NCBI GenBank assembly: GCA_047528285.1
Contig: CP180022.1
Span: forward strand, 1,426,001 to 1,490,000
Length of the DNA stretch: 64,000 bases
Direction of reading: 5' to 3'
DNA from: G047528285 sp047528285
Lineage (GTDB): Bacteria > Pseudomonadota > Gammaproteobacteria > Enterobacterales > Enterobacteriaceae
Shown here piece by piece: positions 1 to 9,253 of this stretch; within the stretch, counting starts at the first letter, position 1; the number at the start of each line of letters is the position of its first letter. The notes under the pieces were generated by a model that ran no database searches, had not been told where the DNA came from, and saw only the letters and a list, made by a program, of their open reading frames with translations. Made by a program: the position numbers and the translations under genes.

Positions 1-789
1 CCACCCATCGGATTTGCTTTTGTCACCCTAGCGGTGTGTATGTTAAGCGCCTGGGAATGGAGCAAAATAGCGGGATATATCTCAGGTAGACAGCGCATTT
101 GGTTTGCTGTTTTTTGCGGATTACTACTAACATTTATAATGCTTACGGTCCTGAGCTATCGCTCATTTACGACTGTTTGGCAATTGCAATATGCTCTATG
201 CCTTTCTCTAGCCTGGTGGCTGGTGGCGCTGATTTTGGTGTTATATTATCCACGCTCCGCTATACTGTGGAGTAAATTTCGGCTACTTCGTCTGGCATTA
301 GGTCTTTTAACCATCTTTCCTTTCTTTTGTGGGATGCTGGTGATACGTCAACACCATTATGATATTAATCATTTTATTGGCGCTTGGTGGTTATTGTATG
401 TCATGGTGCTGGTATGGGGGGCGGATTCCGGTGCTTACATATTCGGACGAGCATTAGGCCGTCACCAATTAGCCCAAAAAATTTCTCCAGGCAAAACCTG
501 GGAAGGACTGATGGGCGGATTACTTACTTCTGCGACGATAGCCTATTTATTTTATAAATATGCACCTCTTAACGCTGCACCGCTTACGCTATTTTTCTGT
601 TCTTTTATGACAGTGTTAGCCTCGATTCTTGGTGATTTAACTGAAAGTATGTTCAAACGTGAGGCTGGTATCAAGGACAGCGGAAAATTAATCCCTGGAC
701 ATGGTGGAATCTTAGATCGTATAGACAGTCTGACCGCCGCGGTGCCGGTATTTGCCTGTTTAATGCTGATGGTCTTTAACGCGATCTGA
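1..789 (+). CDS. cdsA: Phosphatidate cytidylyltransferase, 5' end outside window
   Basis: This inner-membrane enzyme makes CDP-diacylglycerol from phosphatidate and CTP, the branch point for all phospholipids. The reading frame is open from base 1 (PPIGFAFVTLAV...), and the alignment I recall with E. coli CdsA (285 residues) suggests that only about 22 N-terminal residues are missing. Several hydrophobic membrane segments are visible. The C-terminal family signature is complete: SMFKREAGIKDSG followed by PGHGGILDRIDS, which carries the conserved Lys-Asp and the final Asp residues. The GTG at 34 and ATG at 40 are internal codons, not the start. rseP follows after 18 bases, as in the E. coli cdsA-rseP-bamA-skp-lpxD cluster. 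No damage is visible in the part seen. Confidence 0.96.
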   Translation, partial: PPIGFAFVTLAVCMLSAWEWSKIAGYISGRQRIWFAVFCGLLLTFIMLTVLSYRSFTTVWQLQYALCLSLAWWLVALILVLYYPRSAILWSKFRLLRLALGLLTIFPFFCGMLVIRQHHYDINHFIGAWWLLYVMVLVWGADSGAYIFGRALGRHQLAQKISPGKTWEGLMGGLLTSATIAYLFYKYAPLNAAPLTLFFCSFMTVLASILGDLTESMFKREAGIKDSGKLIPGHGGILDRIDSLTAAVPVFACLMLMVFNAI

Positions 790-807
790 ACTAAAATCGG
801 GGGCAGT

Positions 808-2163
808 ATGCTTCATGTTTTCTGGAATCTTGCCGCGTTTATTCTTGCGTCGGGTATATTAATTACAGTGCATGAGTTCGGGCATTTTTGGGTGGCACGT
901 TGTTGTGGTGTGATAGTAAAGTGTTTTTCTATTGGTTTTGGCCGAGTACTTTGGCGTCGTCGTGATAAATATGGGATTGAATATGTCATATCTGCCATTC
1001 CTCTTGGCGGGTATGTTAAAATGCTGGATGAGCGTGTAGATTCTGTAACGCCAGAACAACGTCATGAAACTTTCAATTATAAACCTATCTGGCAGCGCAG
1101 CGCGATTATTATTGCCGGTCCGGTATTTAATTTTTTATTCGCCATTGTCGCCTATTGGTTTGTCTTTTTGATCGGCGTACCAAGCTATTTGCCGGTCATT
1201 GGCGAGGTCTCTCCTAATTCTATCGCGGCGCAAGCCGGAATTTTTCCTGGCCTGCAAATTAACTCTGTTAATGATATCGCTACGCCTGATTGGGATGCAG
1301 TACGATTGCAGCTTATCAATAAGATTGGCGATAACGAAGTTAGCCTCGTTGTTGCCCCAGTTGGCTATTCGCAGGGCGAAAAAAAAATCTTAGATTTGCA
1401 CGGATGGAAATTTGATTCGAAAAAAGAGGACACTATTGTTGCGCTTGGCATAATTCCTATTTATCCGCGAATTGATCCGGTGCTTGCTGAAGTCCAACCG
1501 GGGTCGGCTGCAATGACAGCCGGGTTGCAAGCTGGCGATAGGATTATTAAAGTTGATGGAGAACCTGTTTCTGCATGGCAGTTCTTTGTTTCTCGGGTAC
1601 GCGAGAATCCAGGTTGCCTACTGCAGTTAAGCATTGAACGGCAGGGTGGTGCCCTGGATATAACCTTGCAGCCTGATACAAAATTAGTAGGCAAGGGAAA
1701 AATAGAAGGGTTTGCAGGTGTTGTGCCAAAGATTGTTCCGTTGGCTGCGGAGTATAAAACTGTGCGGCAGTACAGTCCGTTTTCGGCTCTGTGCCAGGCT
1801 ACAGAGAAAACTTGGCTTCTTATGCGGCTTATGCTTAGTATGTTAGTTAAATTGGTAACACAAGATATTAAGCTAAACAACTTGAGCGGGCCAATTGCTA
1901 TCGCTGAAGGCGCAGGGGTGTCAGCGGAGTACGGTTTGATTTATTACCTGATGTTTCTGGCGCTAATAAGCATCAATGTAGGCATTGTTAATTTATTTCC
2001 GTTACCAGTGTTAGATGGAGGACATTTGCTCTTCCTGATGATAGAAAAGTTTAAGGGCAGTCCGGTTACTGAACGAGTACAAAATTTTAGTTACCGTATT
2101 GGTTCGATTTTGTTGGTTCTGCTAATGGGTCTATCCATTTTAAATGATTTCTCCAGGCTATAA
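808..2163 (+). CDS. rseP: Site-2 zinc metalloprotease RseP
   Basis: RseP is an inner-membrane protease that cuts anti-sigma factor RseA within the membrane during envelope stress and also clears signal peptides. At 451 residues it matches the E. coli length (450). The zinc-binding HEFGH is at residues 22-26 in the first membrane segment, and the second catalytic motif LDGGH is near residue 400. Two PDZ regions lie between them (for example QPGSAAMTAGLQAGDRIIKVDG), and hydrophobic segments flank the C-terminal motif. The ATG at 808 follows a GGGGGCAG purine stretch. It sits between cdsA and bamA in the conserved outer-membrane biogenesis cluster. No rseA or rpoE lies in this window, so whether it still serves the sigma-E pathway is unknown. 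Confidence 0.97.
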   Translation: MLHVFWNLAAFILASGILITVHEFGHFWVARCCGVIVKCFSIGFGRVLWRRRDKYGIEYVISAIPLGGYVKMLDERVDSVTPEQRHETFNYKPIWQRSAIIIAGPVFNFLFAIVAYWFVFLIGVPSYLPVIGEVSPNSIAAQAGIFPGLQINSVNDIATPDWDAVRLQLINKIGDNEVSLVVAPVGYSQGEKKILDLHGWKFDSKKEDTIVALGIIPIYPRIDPVLAEVQPGSAAMTAGLQAGDRIIKVDGEPVSAWQFFVSRVRENPGCLLQLSIERQGGALDITLQPDTKLVGKGKIEGFAGVVPKIVPLAAEYKTVRQYSPFSALCQATEKTWLLMRLMLSMLVKLVTQDIKLNNLSGPIAIAEGAGVSAEYGLIYYLMFLALISINVGIVNLFPLPVLDGGHLLFLMIEKFKGSPVTERVQNFSYRIGSILLVLLMGLSILNDFSRL

Positions 2164-2200
2164 TAGCCTCATGTTATTTTAGGAATAACGTATAACGACG

Positions 2201-4630
2201 ATGGTGATGAAAAATTTGTTCATAGGGGTGCTGTTTTTTAGCAGCGCTACTGTATATGGTGCAAATGGGTTCCTAGTGAAGGATATTCATTTCGAAGGAC
2301 TGCAACGAATTGCCGTCGAAACGGCGTTACTCAGTATGCCAATCCATATAGGTGATACGGCAACAAATAAAAATATTGGCAATGCTATCCACGTTCTCTT
2401 TGCTACCAGAAACTTTGAAGATATTCGAGTACAGCGTGACAAAGATTCACTGATCGTGAAGGTTAAGGAGAGCCCTTCCATAGCTAGCATAACTTTTTCT
2501 GGTAATAAATCTGTAAAAGAGAAGATGCTAAAACAAAACCTAGATACTCAGTTTATACGGGTAGGTATGCCTTTAAATCGCGCTATTATTTTCAATATGG
2601 AAAAAAAGCTTGAACAGTTTTATTACAACTCCGGTAAGTACAGTGCTACGGTTAAGGCGATGCTTACACCGTTGCCAAAAAACCGCGTAGATCTTAAGTT
2701 GGTCTTTACCGAAGGTGTTTCAGCTAAAATTCAGCAAATTAACATTCTTGGTAACCATGTTTTTAGCACGAATGAACTTCTTGTAGGCTTCAAGCTGCGT
2801 GATGAGGTGCAGTGGTGGAACGTAGTAGGCGATCGCAAATATCAAAAACAGAAGCTAGATGGAGATTTGGAAACCTTGCGTAGTTTTTATCTCGATCGTG
2901 GCTACGCCCGCTTCAATATTGATTCTACGCAGATTAGTTTAACTCCGGATAAAAAGGACATCTATATAACCATCAATATCACGGAAGGGGCGCAATATAA
3001 GCTTTCTAGTACTGTGGTGAATGGAAACATGTCAAGCTATGCTGCTGAAATAAGGCAGCTAGTCAAGCTACGCTCGGGGCAGCTATATAATAGTTCTAAA
3101 ATTATACAATTAGAAAATAATATCAAGCAATTGCTGAGTCGTTATGGCTATGCATATTCGCACGTGGTAGCTAGCCCGGAAATCAACGATATAGATAAAA
3201 CGTTCAAGCTATATATTAGTGTCAACGTAGGCAATCGGTTTTATGTTCACAACGTGCGTTTTGAAGGCAACGATATCACCAAAGATTCTGTGCTACGCCG
3301 TGAAATTAGCCAAATGGAAGGGGCCTGGCTCTCTAGCAATTTGGTCGATCAAGGTAAAAAACGGCTTGATCGTTTAGGCTACTTTGAAACTGTAGATATC
3401 GAAATGCAACGTGTGCCAGAAATACAAGATCAAGTAAATCTTGTTTACAAAGTAAAGGAACGCAATACCGGAAGCATCAATGCTGGCGTCGGATACGGAA
3501 CTGAGAGTGGTATCAGTTTTCAGTTCAACATACAGCAAGATAACTGGTTGGGGACTGGTAATTCTGTTGGGTTTAGTGGAACTAAAAACGATTACCAGAC
3601 CTATGCCGATCTGTCAATGAGCAATCCGTACTGCACGGTGGTGGATGGTATTCGTTTAGGGGGGAAGATTTTTTATAATAAGTTTAACGCCGATGATGCG
3701 GATCTTTCAGATTACGATCTGCGCAGTTACGGCGCAGGCAGCACACTGGGGATCCCAATTACAGAGAATCTTTCACTAAATTTTGGCATAAATTACCTGC
3801 ATGATGATCTAACTCGTATTCAACCTCAGGTAACAATGTGGCGCTATTTGAATAGCGTTGGCATCAAGCCAAAGATGGTAAACATTAAAAAGACAGCGAT
3901 TGATGCTGATTTTAGCGCTGATGACTTTTTTTTCTCTATGGGCTGGAGCTACAATAATCTAGATCGCGGTTATTTTCCTACTATTGGTTCGCATGCTGGG
4001 TTAACCGCTCAGGTTACGCTACCTGGTTCTTACAATGAATATTGTAAAATTTCTTTCGATGTCAGGCACTACATCCCACTTAGCAAAAACGGAAACTGGG
4101 TGCTGATGGGTCGCGCACGTGCAGGCTATGCTGCCGGTCTTAGCGGGAAAAACGTGCCGTTTTATGACAATCTCTATGCCGGCGGCTCTAACACTGTACG
4201 CGGGTTTCGTTCCAATACAATTGGTCCAAAAGCGGCATATTATAAATGCAATATAGGAGACACCTACTATATGGGGTGTCCTGTAGATAAATCTAGTGAT
4301 GCCGTGGGTGGTAACGCAATGGCTATTGCTAGTGTTGAGCTTATCGTGCCGACTCTGTTTTTAAACCAGAAATATGCCAATTCTGTACGTACCTCGCTGT
4401 TTATCGATGGGGCTACTGTATGGGACACGGAATGGCAAAATACCAGGGCGACGCGCGTTGCTAATATTCCGGATTACAGCGATTCAGGTAATATCCGTAT
4501 TTCCAGTGGAATCTCTCTAAAATGGATATCGCCGATTGGGCCGTTAGTATTTTCTTATGCGAAACCCATCAAAAAATATGATGACGACAAGTCAGAGCAG
4601 TTCCAGTTTAACATCGGTAAAACGTGGTAA
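2201..4630 (+). CDS. bamA: Outer-membrane protein assembly factor BamA
   Basis: BamA is the central barrel of the machine that inserts beta-barrel proteins into the outer membrane. The 809-residue product matches E. coli BamA (810). A signal peptide ends at about residue 20 (SSATVYGA). Five POTRA domains follow; the start of POTRA1 is clear (NGFLVKDIHFEGLQRIAV). The C-terminal half is the 16-stranded barrel, including the lid-loop motif VRGF near residue 660 (GGSNTVRGFRSN) and the C-terminal strand ending FNIGKTW with the expected terminal aromatic residue. The start MVMKNL parallels E. coli MAMKKL, with AGGAA about 16 bases upstream. skp, whose product chaperones BamA clients, follows. Retention implies a functional outer membrane. 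Confidence 0.98.
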   Translation: MVMKNLFIGVLFFSSATVYGANGFLVKDIHFEGLQRIAVETALLSMPIHIGDTATNKNIGNAIHVLFATRNFEDIRVQRDKDSLIVKVKESPSIASITFSGNKSVKEKMLKQNLDTQFIRVGMPLNRAIIFNMEKKLEQFYYNSGKYSATVKAMLTPLPKNRVDLKLVFTEGVSAKIQQINILGNHVFSTNELLVGFKLRDEVQWWNVVGDRKYQKQKLDGDLETLRSFYLDRGYARFNIDSTQISLTPDKKDIYITINITEGAQYKLSSTVVNGNMSSYAAEIRQLVKLRSGQLYNSSKIIQLENNIKQLLSRYGYAYSHVVASPEINDIDKTFKLYISVNVGNRFYVHNVRFEGNDITKDSVLRREISQMEGAWLSSNLVDQGKKRLDRLGYFETVDIEMQRVPEIQDQVNLVYKVKERNTGSINAGVGYGTESGISFQFNIQQDNWLGTGNSVGFSGTKNDYQTYADLSMSNPYCTVVDGIRLGGKIFYNKFNADDADLSDYDLRSYGAGSTLGIPITENLSLNFGINYLHDDLTRIQPQVTMWRYLNSVGIKPKMVNIKKTAIDADFSADDFFFSMGWSYNNLDRGYFPTIGSHAGLTAQVTLPGSYNEYCKISFDVRHYIPLSKNGNWVLMGRARAGYAAGLSGKNVPFYDNLYAGGSNTVRGFRSNTIGPKAAYYKCNIGDTYYMGCPVDKSSDAVGGNAMAIASVELIVPTLFLNQKYANSVRTSLFIDGATVWDTEWQNTRATRVANIPDYSDSGNIRISSGISLKWISPIGPLVFSYAKPIKKYDDDKSEQFQFNIGKTW

Positions 4631-4770
4631 TATCATACGGATGATAATCCTGCAGTGGATGTGGGCTGACAAAGTAATTGAGATCTTTTATCAAGCATTT
4701 TCATAAAAACATTCATATTTTGCTGGATTTTGAAGTAAAGAAAAATAATAAGTAGTTTAAGGAGTTTATA

Positions 4771-5268
4771 GTGAAAACGTGGTTGTATGTAACCTGTTTA
4801 ATTGTAGCACAATCCCTCTCAATCGTCGCGAAAGCTTCTGATAAAATTGCTGTTGTTAATATTTCCAGTATTTTTCAGCAGTCTCCGGAGCGTACTGTGG
4901 TTGCTAGACAGCTCGAAAATGAATTCGAAGGGCGCGCCACTGAACTTCAATTCATGGAGCGTGATTTGCAGAGTAAGATGCAGCATTTGCAGCGTGAAGG
5001 GTCGATCATGAAAGCTAGCGAGCGTAGCTCGCTAGAGAAATCAGTCATCGAACAGCGAAAAATTTTTTCTAATAAAGCGCAGGTATTCGAGCAAGATAAC
5101 CACCGTCGTCAAACAGAAGAACGTAATAAGATTCTTTACCGTATCCAAGATACGGTAAAGAACTTTGCCAAAAAGGAAGGCTATGACATAGTGATTGATT
5201 CTAATGCCGTAGCTTATGCCAAAAACGCTAAAGATATTACTGATAATATTTTAAACCAGGTTAAATAA
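4771..5268 (+). CDS. skp: Periplasmic chaperone Skp (OmpH)
   Basis: Skp is a trimeric periplasmic holdase that keeps unfolded outer-membrane proteins soluble on their way to BamA. It has 165 residues against 161 in E. coli. The start is a GTG preceded by AAGGAG. A signal peptide (MKTWLYVTCLIVAQSLSIV, then AKA) leads into DKIAVVNISSIFQQSP. The central region, about residues 45-130, is rich in charged residues and glutamine with heptad-like spacing, consistent with the long alpha-helical tentacles. The C-terminus returns to the core fold (YDIVIDSNAVAYA). It lies 140 bases after bamA and 3 bases before lpxD. Overall similarity is lower than for neighbouring genes, but length, signal peptide and position make the call firm. 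Confidence 0.93.
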   Translation: MKTWLYVTCLIVAQSLSIVAKASDKIAVVNISSIFQQSPERTVVARQLENEFEGRATELQFMERDLQSKMQHLQREGSIMKASERSSLEKSVIEQRKIFSNKAQVFEQDNHRRQTEERNKILYRIQDTVKNFAKKEGYDIVIDSNAVAYAKNAKDITDNILNQVK

Positions 5269-5271
5269 ATC

Positions 5272-6294
5272 ATGTTTTTAATTCGACTGGCTGATTTAGC
5301 ACAGCAGTTGGATGCAGAATTGCACGGTGATGGCGAGATCGTTATCACCGGCGTTGCTTCCATGGGCAACGCGCAATCGGGTCAGATTACGTTTCTTTCG
5401 GATAATCGCTTTTGTAAAAAACTCTCTCTCTGTAAAGCATCGGCGGTGGTGCTGACCGAGGAGAATCTGCCTTTTTGTATCAGCGCGGCCTTGGTTGTTA
5501 GAAACCCTTACCTGACTTATGCTCGTCTTGCACAGATGATGGATACTACGCCAAAACCTGCTGTGGATATCGATGCGGGGGCCGTTATTGCATCAGACGT
5601 AACTTTGGGAGAACGGGTTTCGGTGGGCGCTAACGCCGTGGTCGAATCCGGTGTGATGCTGGCGGATGACGTAATAATTGGACCCGGGTGTTTTATTGGT
5701 AAAAATAGTCGCATTGGTGCTAGGACGCGATTATGGGCCAACGTTACTATCTATCACGAGATTTCCATCGGTGAATGCTGCTTAATTCAATCCGGAACCG
5801 TCATAGGTTCCGACGGTTTCGGCTATGCCAACGATTGTGGGAAGTGGATAAAAATACCGCAGCTTGGCCGCGTTATTATCGGTGATCGGGTTGAAATCGG
5901 TGCCTGTACTACAATTGATCGCGGCGCGCTTGATGATACTTGCATTGGCAATGGAGTGATCATTGATAATCAGTGCCAGATTGCACATAACGTAGTTATT
6001 GGTGACAATACAGCAGTTGCTGGGGGCGTCATTATGGCTGGTAGCCTGACTATAGGAAGCTACTGCATGATTGGTGGCGCAAGTGCTATTAATGGTCATA
6101 TGGCCATCTGCGATAAAGTTACAGTAACTGGCATGGGGATGGTCATGCGACCGATAACTGAGCCTGGTGTCTATTCATCTGGAATTCCTCTGCAGTCGAA
6201 TAAAGAGTGGCGAAAAACCGCCACGTTAGTCATGAATATCAGTGATATGAACAAGCGAATAAAAGACATTGAGCGAAAATTAGCAAAAAACTAA
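5272..6294 (+). CDS. lpxD: UDP-3-O-acylglucosamine N-acyltransferase
   Basis: LpxD is the third enzyme of lipid A synthesis; it adds the second hydroxyacyl chain, from acyl-ACP, to the 2-amino group. The product has 340 residues (E. coli 341). After the uridine-binding N-terminal domain (LADLAQQLDAELHGDGEIVITGVASM), a left-handed beta-helix of hexapeptide repeats runs from about residue 100 to 310. The catalytic His lies in CQIAHNVVIGDNTAVAGG, near residue 240. A C-terminal helical tail ends the protein. The ATG at 5272 starts three bases after the skp stop, so the two are probably co-transcribed. fabZ, lpxA and lpxB follow in the usual order, meaning the bacterium can still make lipid A precursors. 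Confidence 0.97.
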   Translation: MFLIRLADLAQQLDAELHGDGEIVITGVASMGNAQSGQITFLSDNRFCKKLSLCKASAVVLTEENLPFCISAALVVRNPYLTYARLAQMMDTTPKPAVDIDAGAVIASDVTLGERVSVGANAVVESGVMLADDVIIGPGCFIGKNSRIGARTRLWANVTIYHEISIGECCLIQSGTVIGSDGFGYANDCGKWIKIPQLGRVIIGDRVEIGACTTIDRGALDDTCIGNGVIIDNQCQIAHNVVIGDNTAVAGGVIMAGSLTIGSYCMIGGASAINGHMAICDKVTVTGMGMVMRPITEPGVYSSGIPLQSNKEWRKTATLVMNISDMNKRIKDIERKLAKN

Positions 6295-6444
6295 TTGCTT
6301 CTGCAACTTATAGTGGATAATGCAGGTCAAGGCAGCGTTGTCCGACAAGCCGTTATTATATTCGGGGCCTGCTTTTGTTTTGTCTTGCCGGGGTTAAACA
6401 GGCCGTGTTGTTAATGCCACGTTTTTATAGACAGGAAGAGTATT

Positions 6445-6900
6445 TTGACTACTAACACTCATACTCTGCATATTGAAGAGATATTAGAACTTTTGCCCCA
6501 TAGTTTTCCGTTTCTGTTAGTGGATCGAGTGCTAGATTTCGAGAAAGGGAAGTTCCTTCGGGCGGTAAAAAATGTTTCTTTTAATGAACCATTTTTCCAG
6601 GGGCATTTTCCGGGAAAACCGATTTTTCCGGGTGTCCTGATCCTAGAAGCTATGGCGCAGGCAACCGGCATTCTAGCATTCAAGAGTGCGGGTAAACTGG
6701 CACCGGGAGAACTTTATTATTTCGCCGCCATTGATGAAGCCCGGTTTAAGCGTCCGGTTCAGCCTGGGGATCAGATGATTCTTGAAGTTGAATCTATTAA
6801 AGAGCGTCGCGGCGTCGCGCGTTTCAAAGGTGTTGCTAAGGTTGATGGTGAAGTGGCTTGCGAAGCATCGATGATGTGTGCTCGTCGTCGGGAGGCTTGA
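6445..6900 (+). CDS. fabZ: 3-hydroxyacyl-ACP dehydratase FabZ, TTG start
   Basis: FabZ removes water from 3-hydroxyacyl-ACP in each round of fatty acid elongation and competes with LpxA and LpxD for hydroxymyristoyl-ACP. The product has 151 residues, as in E. coli. The hot-dog fold motif FFQGHFPGKPIFPGVLILEAMAQ contains the catalytic His (about 54) and Glu (about 68). The start is TTG at 6445, preceded by AGGAAGAG; the encoded MTTNTHTL matches the E. coli N-terminus, and the E. coli gene, as I recall, also starts with TTG. The 150 bases after lpxD contain no gene. It ends 6 bases before lpxA. Confidence 0.97.
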   Translation: MTTNTHTLHIEEILELLPHSFPFLLVDRVLDFEKGKFLRAVKNVSFNEPFFQGHFPGKPIFPGVLILEAMAQATGILAFKSAGKLAPGELYYFAAIDEARFKRPVQPGDQMILEVESIKERRGVARFKGVAKVDGEVACEASMMCARRREA

Positions 6901-6906
6901 ATATAC

Positions 6907-7695
6907 ATGATTGATCAATCCGCCTTTATACATCCCAGTGCCATTGTAGAAGAAGGTGCAATTATCCACGTTGGCGTACATGTGGGTCCGTTTTGTGTTA
7001 TCGGATCGCAAGTTGAAATAGGCGCGCGCACGGTGCTTTTTTCTCATGTAGTGGTTAAGGGAAACACTCGTATAGGTAGAGATAACAAAATTTATCCGTT
7101 TGCAACCCTTGGTGATGTCAATCAAGATTTAAAATATGCTGGGGAATTGACACGGGTCGAAATTGGACATCGTAACCGGATTAGGGAGAGTGTCACTATT
7201 CATCGTGGTACGAGACAAGGCGTAGCAGTAACTCGGGTTGGCTGCGATAATTTATTGATGGTGAATGCCCATGTTGCTCACGACTGTACAATTGGAAATT
7301 TCTGCATCATGGCTAATAACGCTACGCTTGGCGGTCATGTAGCAGTAGACGACTATGTAATTATCGGCGGGATGACCGCGGTTCATCAATTCTGCATCAT
7401 CGGTGCTCATGTCATGATCGGGGGTTGCTCTGGAGTAGTCCAGGATGTGCCGCCTTTTGTTCTTGCCCATGGTAATCATGCTACGCCATTTGGCCTGAAT
7501 ATTGAAGGGTTGAAGCGTCGCGGTTTCAATCGTGACACGATTCACGCAATACGCGCCGCTTACACAATTATTTATCGCAGCGGAAAAAGCCTCGATGAAG
7601 CAAAAAAAGATCTAAAAGCTCTGGCGCAGGAATCTCAGGTGGTCAATACTTTTTTGAACTTCCTATCACGCTCACAGCGTGGTATTATTCGTTGA
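6907..7695 (+). CDS. lpxA: UDP-N-acetylglucosamine acyltransferase LpxA
   Basis: LpxA catalyses the first step of lipid A synthesis, moving 3-hydroxymyristate from ACP to UDP-GlcNAc in the cytoplasm. It has 262 residues, exactly the E. coli length. The beta-helix of hexapeptide repeats fills residues 1-190. The catalytic His125 lies in NAHVAHDCTIG, with neighbouring conserved residues. The helical C-terminal domain (GLNIEGLKRRGF...) follows. It begins 6 bases after fabZ and ends at TGA 7693-7695, two bases before the lpxB ATG, which suggests translational coupling. There is no sign of decay. Confidence 0.98.
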   Translation: MIDQSAFIHPSAIVEEGAIIHVGVHVGPFCVIGSQVEIGARTVLFSHVVVKGNTRIGRDNKIYPFATLGDVNQDLKYAGELTRVEIGHRNRIRESVTIHRGTRQGVAVTRVGCDNLLMVNAHVAHDCTIGNFCIMANNATLGGHVAVDDYVIIGGMTAVHQFCIIGAHVMIGGCSGVVQDVPPFVLAHGNHATPFGLNIEGLKRRGFNRDTIHAIRAAYTIIYRSGKSLDEAKKDLKALAQESQVVNTFLNFLSRSQRGIIR

Positions 7696-7697
7696 AC

Positions 7698-8852
7698 ATG
7701 TCAGAACACCATCCAATTATTATCGGTTTAGTGACCGGTGAGATCTCCGGCGATATTATCGGTGCTGGGCTTATACGCGCACTGCGTCGCCATTTATCGC
7801 AAGTGCGCTTTGTTGGTATTGCCGGTCCGTACATGCAGAGGGAAGGAATGGAGTCCTGGTATGATATAGAAGAACTGGCGGTAATGGGCATACTAGAAGT
7901 AGTTGGGCATCTACCGAGGCTATTGCGTATCCGGCGTGATCTAATTCGTCGTTTCTCTACCATACGACCTGATGTGTTTGTCGGTATTGATGCCCCAGAA
8001 TTCACAATTAATTTAGAAAAAAATCTCAAACGGCGTGGTATTCGCACCATCCATTATGTTAGTCCATCCGTCTGGGCTTGGCGGCAGAAGCGGATATTAA
8101 ATATCGGACGAGCCACGGATAATGTATTGGCTCTTTTACCTTTTGAGAAAGAGTTTTACGATCGTTACAATGTTCCTTGTCAGTTTATCGGTCATACACT
8201 GGCGGATACCATACCTCTCGATCCGGATAAAGCAGCCGCGCGTTTGGCGCTAGGTATTCCTGCTGCCGCACGCTGCCTAGCGTTACTGCCTGGAAGTCGC
8301 CAAAGCGAAGTGGGAATGCTCAGTGCAGATTTTTTACGCGCCGCCATCCTCTTAAGGCAACATTTTCCGGAATTGGAAATTATTGTACCTCTGGTCAATG
8401 CAGCTCGGCGCACACAGTTTGAATATATTAATGAAAAAATAGCGCCGACATTTCCGATAAGAATTTTTGACAACCAGGCCCGTCAGGTTATGATTGCTGC
8501 TGACGCCACACTGCTAGCTTCTGGTAGTGCAGCGTTGGAGTGTATGCTGGCGAAATGCCCCATGGTGGTGGCCTATCGAATGAAGCCCTTGACGTTCACA
8601 CTGGCACGGCGACTGGTAAAAACGCCGTGGGTTTCTCTACCAAATTTGTTGGCTAAACGTGAGATAGTTAAAGAATTATTGCAAGAAGCCTGCCGGCCAG
8701 ATTTGCTGGCGGGGGCCTTAATACCTTTGCTTCATGATAATCAAGAGCAGCGAGCGTCATTATTAGACACGTTTCGTCAATTGCATCAGCAAATTCGATG
8801 CAATGCTGATGAGCAGGCAGCGCGCGCGGTGCTGGCATTAATTAATCGTTAA
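7698..8852 (+). CDS. lpxB: Lipid A disaccharide synthase
   Basis: LpxB joins lipid X to UDP-2,3-diacylglucosamine to form the lipid A disaccharide; it is a family 19 glycosyltransferase acting at the inner face of the inner membrane. I chose ATG 7698 (384 residues) because MSEHHPIIIGLVTGE aligns with the E. coli start; a TTG two codons upstream overlaps the lpxA stop. Recognisable blocks are GEISGDIIGAGLIRAL near the N-terminus, YVSPSVWAWRQKR in the middle, LLPGSRQSEV at the start of the second Rossmann-like half, and LASGSAALECML. The C-terminus QQIRCNADEQAA is conserved. In E. coli rnhB follows immediately; here only a relic of rnhB remains before dnaE. Confidence 0.97.
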   Translation: MSEHHPIIIGLVTGEISGDIIGAGLIRALRRHLSQVRFVGIAGPYMQREGMESWYDIEELAVMGILEVVGHLPRLLRIRRDLIRRFSTIRPDVFVGIDAPEFTINLEKNLKRRGIRTIHYVSPSVWAWRQKRILNIGRATDNVLALLPFEKEFYDRYNVPCQFIGHTLADTIPLDPDKAAARLALGIPAAARCLALLPGSRQSEVGMLSADFLRAAILLRQHFPELEIIVPLVNAARRTQFEYINEKIAPTFPIRIFDNQARQVMIAADATLLASGSAALECMLAKCPMVVAYRMKPLTFTLARRLVKTPWVSLPNLLAKREIVKELLQEACRPDLLAGALIPLLHDNQEQRASLLDTFRQLHQQIRCNADEQAARAVLALINR

Positions 8853-9145
8853 TTTCTTACGGGTTAATCTTGTAATACGAAAGATGGACTCTTTATATAT
8901 CTTGCCTAGATAGATCTAGGATTTTGATCTCGGTAGAGTTCTGAACTCAAAAAAGTCAAATAAAATGCGGCGAGTAAGCCGCTATATTTGGCTGCATTAA
9001 AAGTTATCATAATCGTCGATAAAATCAATGTTTTCTATCCATACTAAACATGTCAATGTGTAGAAATAAGTATCGCCGGATTTTCATCGTTAAAGAAATT
9101 GGTATCTAGCGGATTGTTTTTTTGCACTTTTAGTTCTCTAAACTT
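8853..9145. other. Spacer between lpxB and the rnhB relic
   Basis: This AT-rich stretch occupies the place of the 5' two thirds of rnhB in E. coli-like genomes. I could not align its N-terminal motifs here. A small hairpin, GCGGC-GAGTAA-GCCGC at 8967-8982, is present but lacks a clear T-run, so I do not call it a terminator. No open frame is worth naming. Confidence 0.6.
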
Positions 9146-9151
9146 TATTTT

Positions 9152-9240
9152 ATCAAAGATACAGGAGATCCAACCAGTCTCCATCTAGCAAACTTAGCGC
9201 TTCATGGTGCTAACGGGCATATTTAAGAAAGCTTTCAGGC
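9152..9240 (+). pseudogene. rnhB: Relic of ribonuclease HII gene, 3' end
   Basis: Translated from 9170, the sequence reads PTSLHLANLALHGANGHI, a stop codon, then ESFQAA. This follows the C-terminus of E. coli RnhB, which I recall as [28 protein letters not shown], with the same spacing between PT..HL, LA.HGA and SF. It sits exactly where rnhB lies in E. coli, between lpxB and dnaE. The upstream two thirds of the gene are no longer recognisable and the remaining frame is interrupted by TAA, so no RNase HII can be made from here. The call rests on alignment from memory plus gene order. Confidence 0.75.
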
Positions 9241-9253
9241 AGCCAAATTACAC

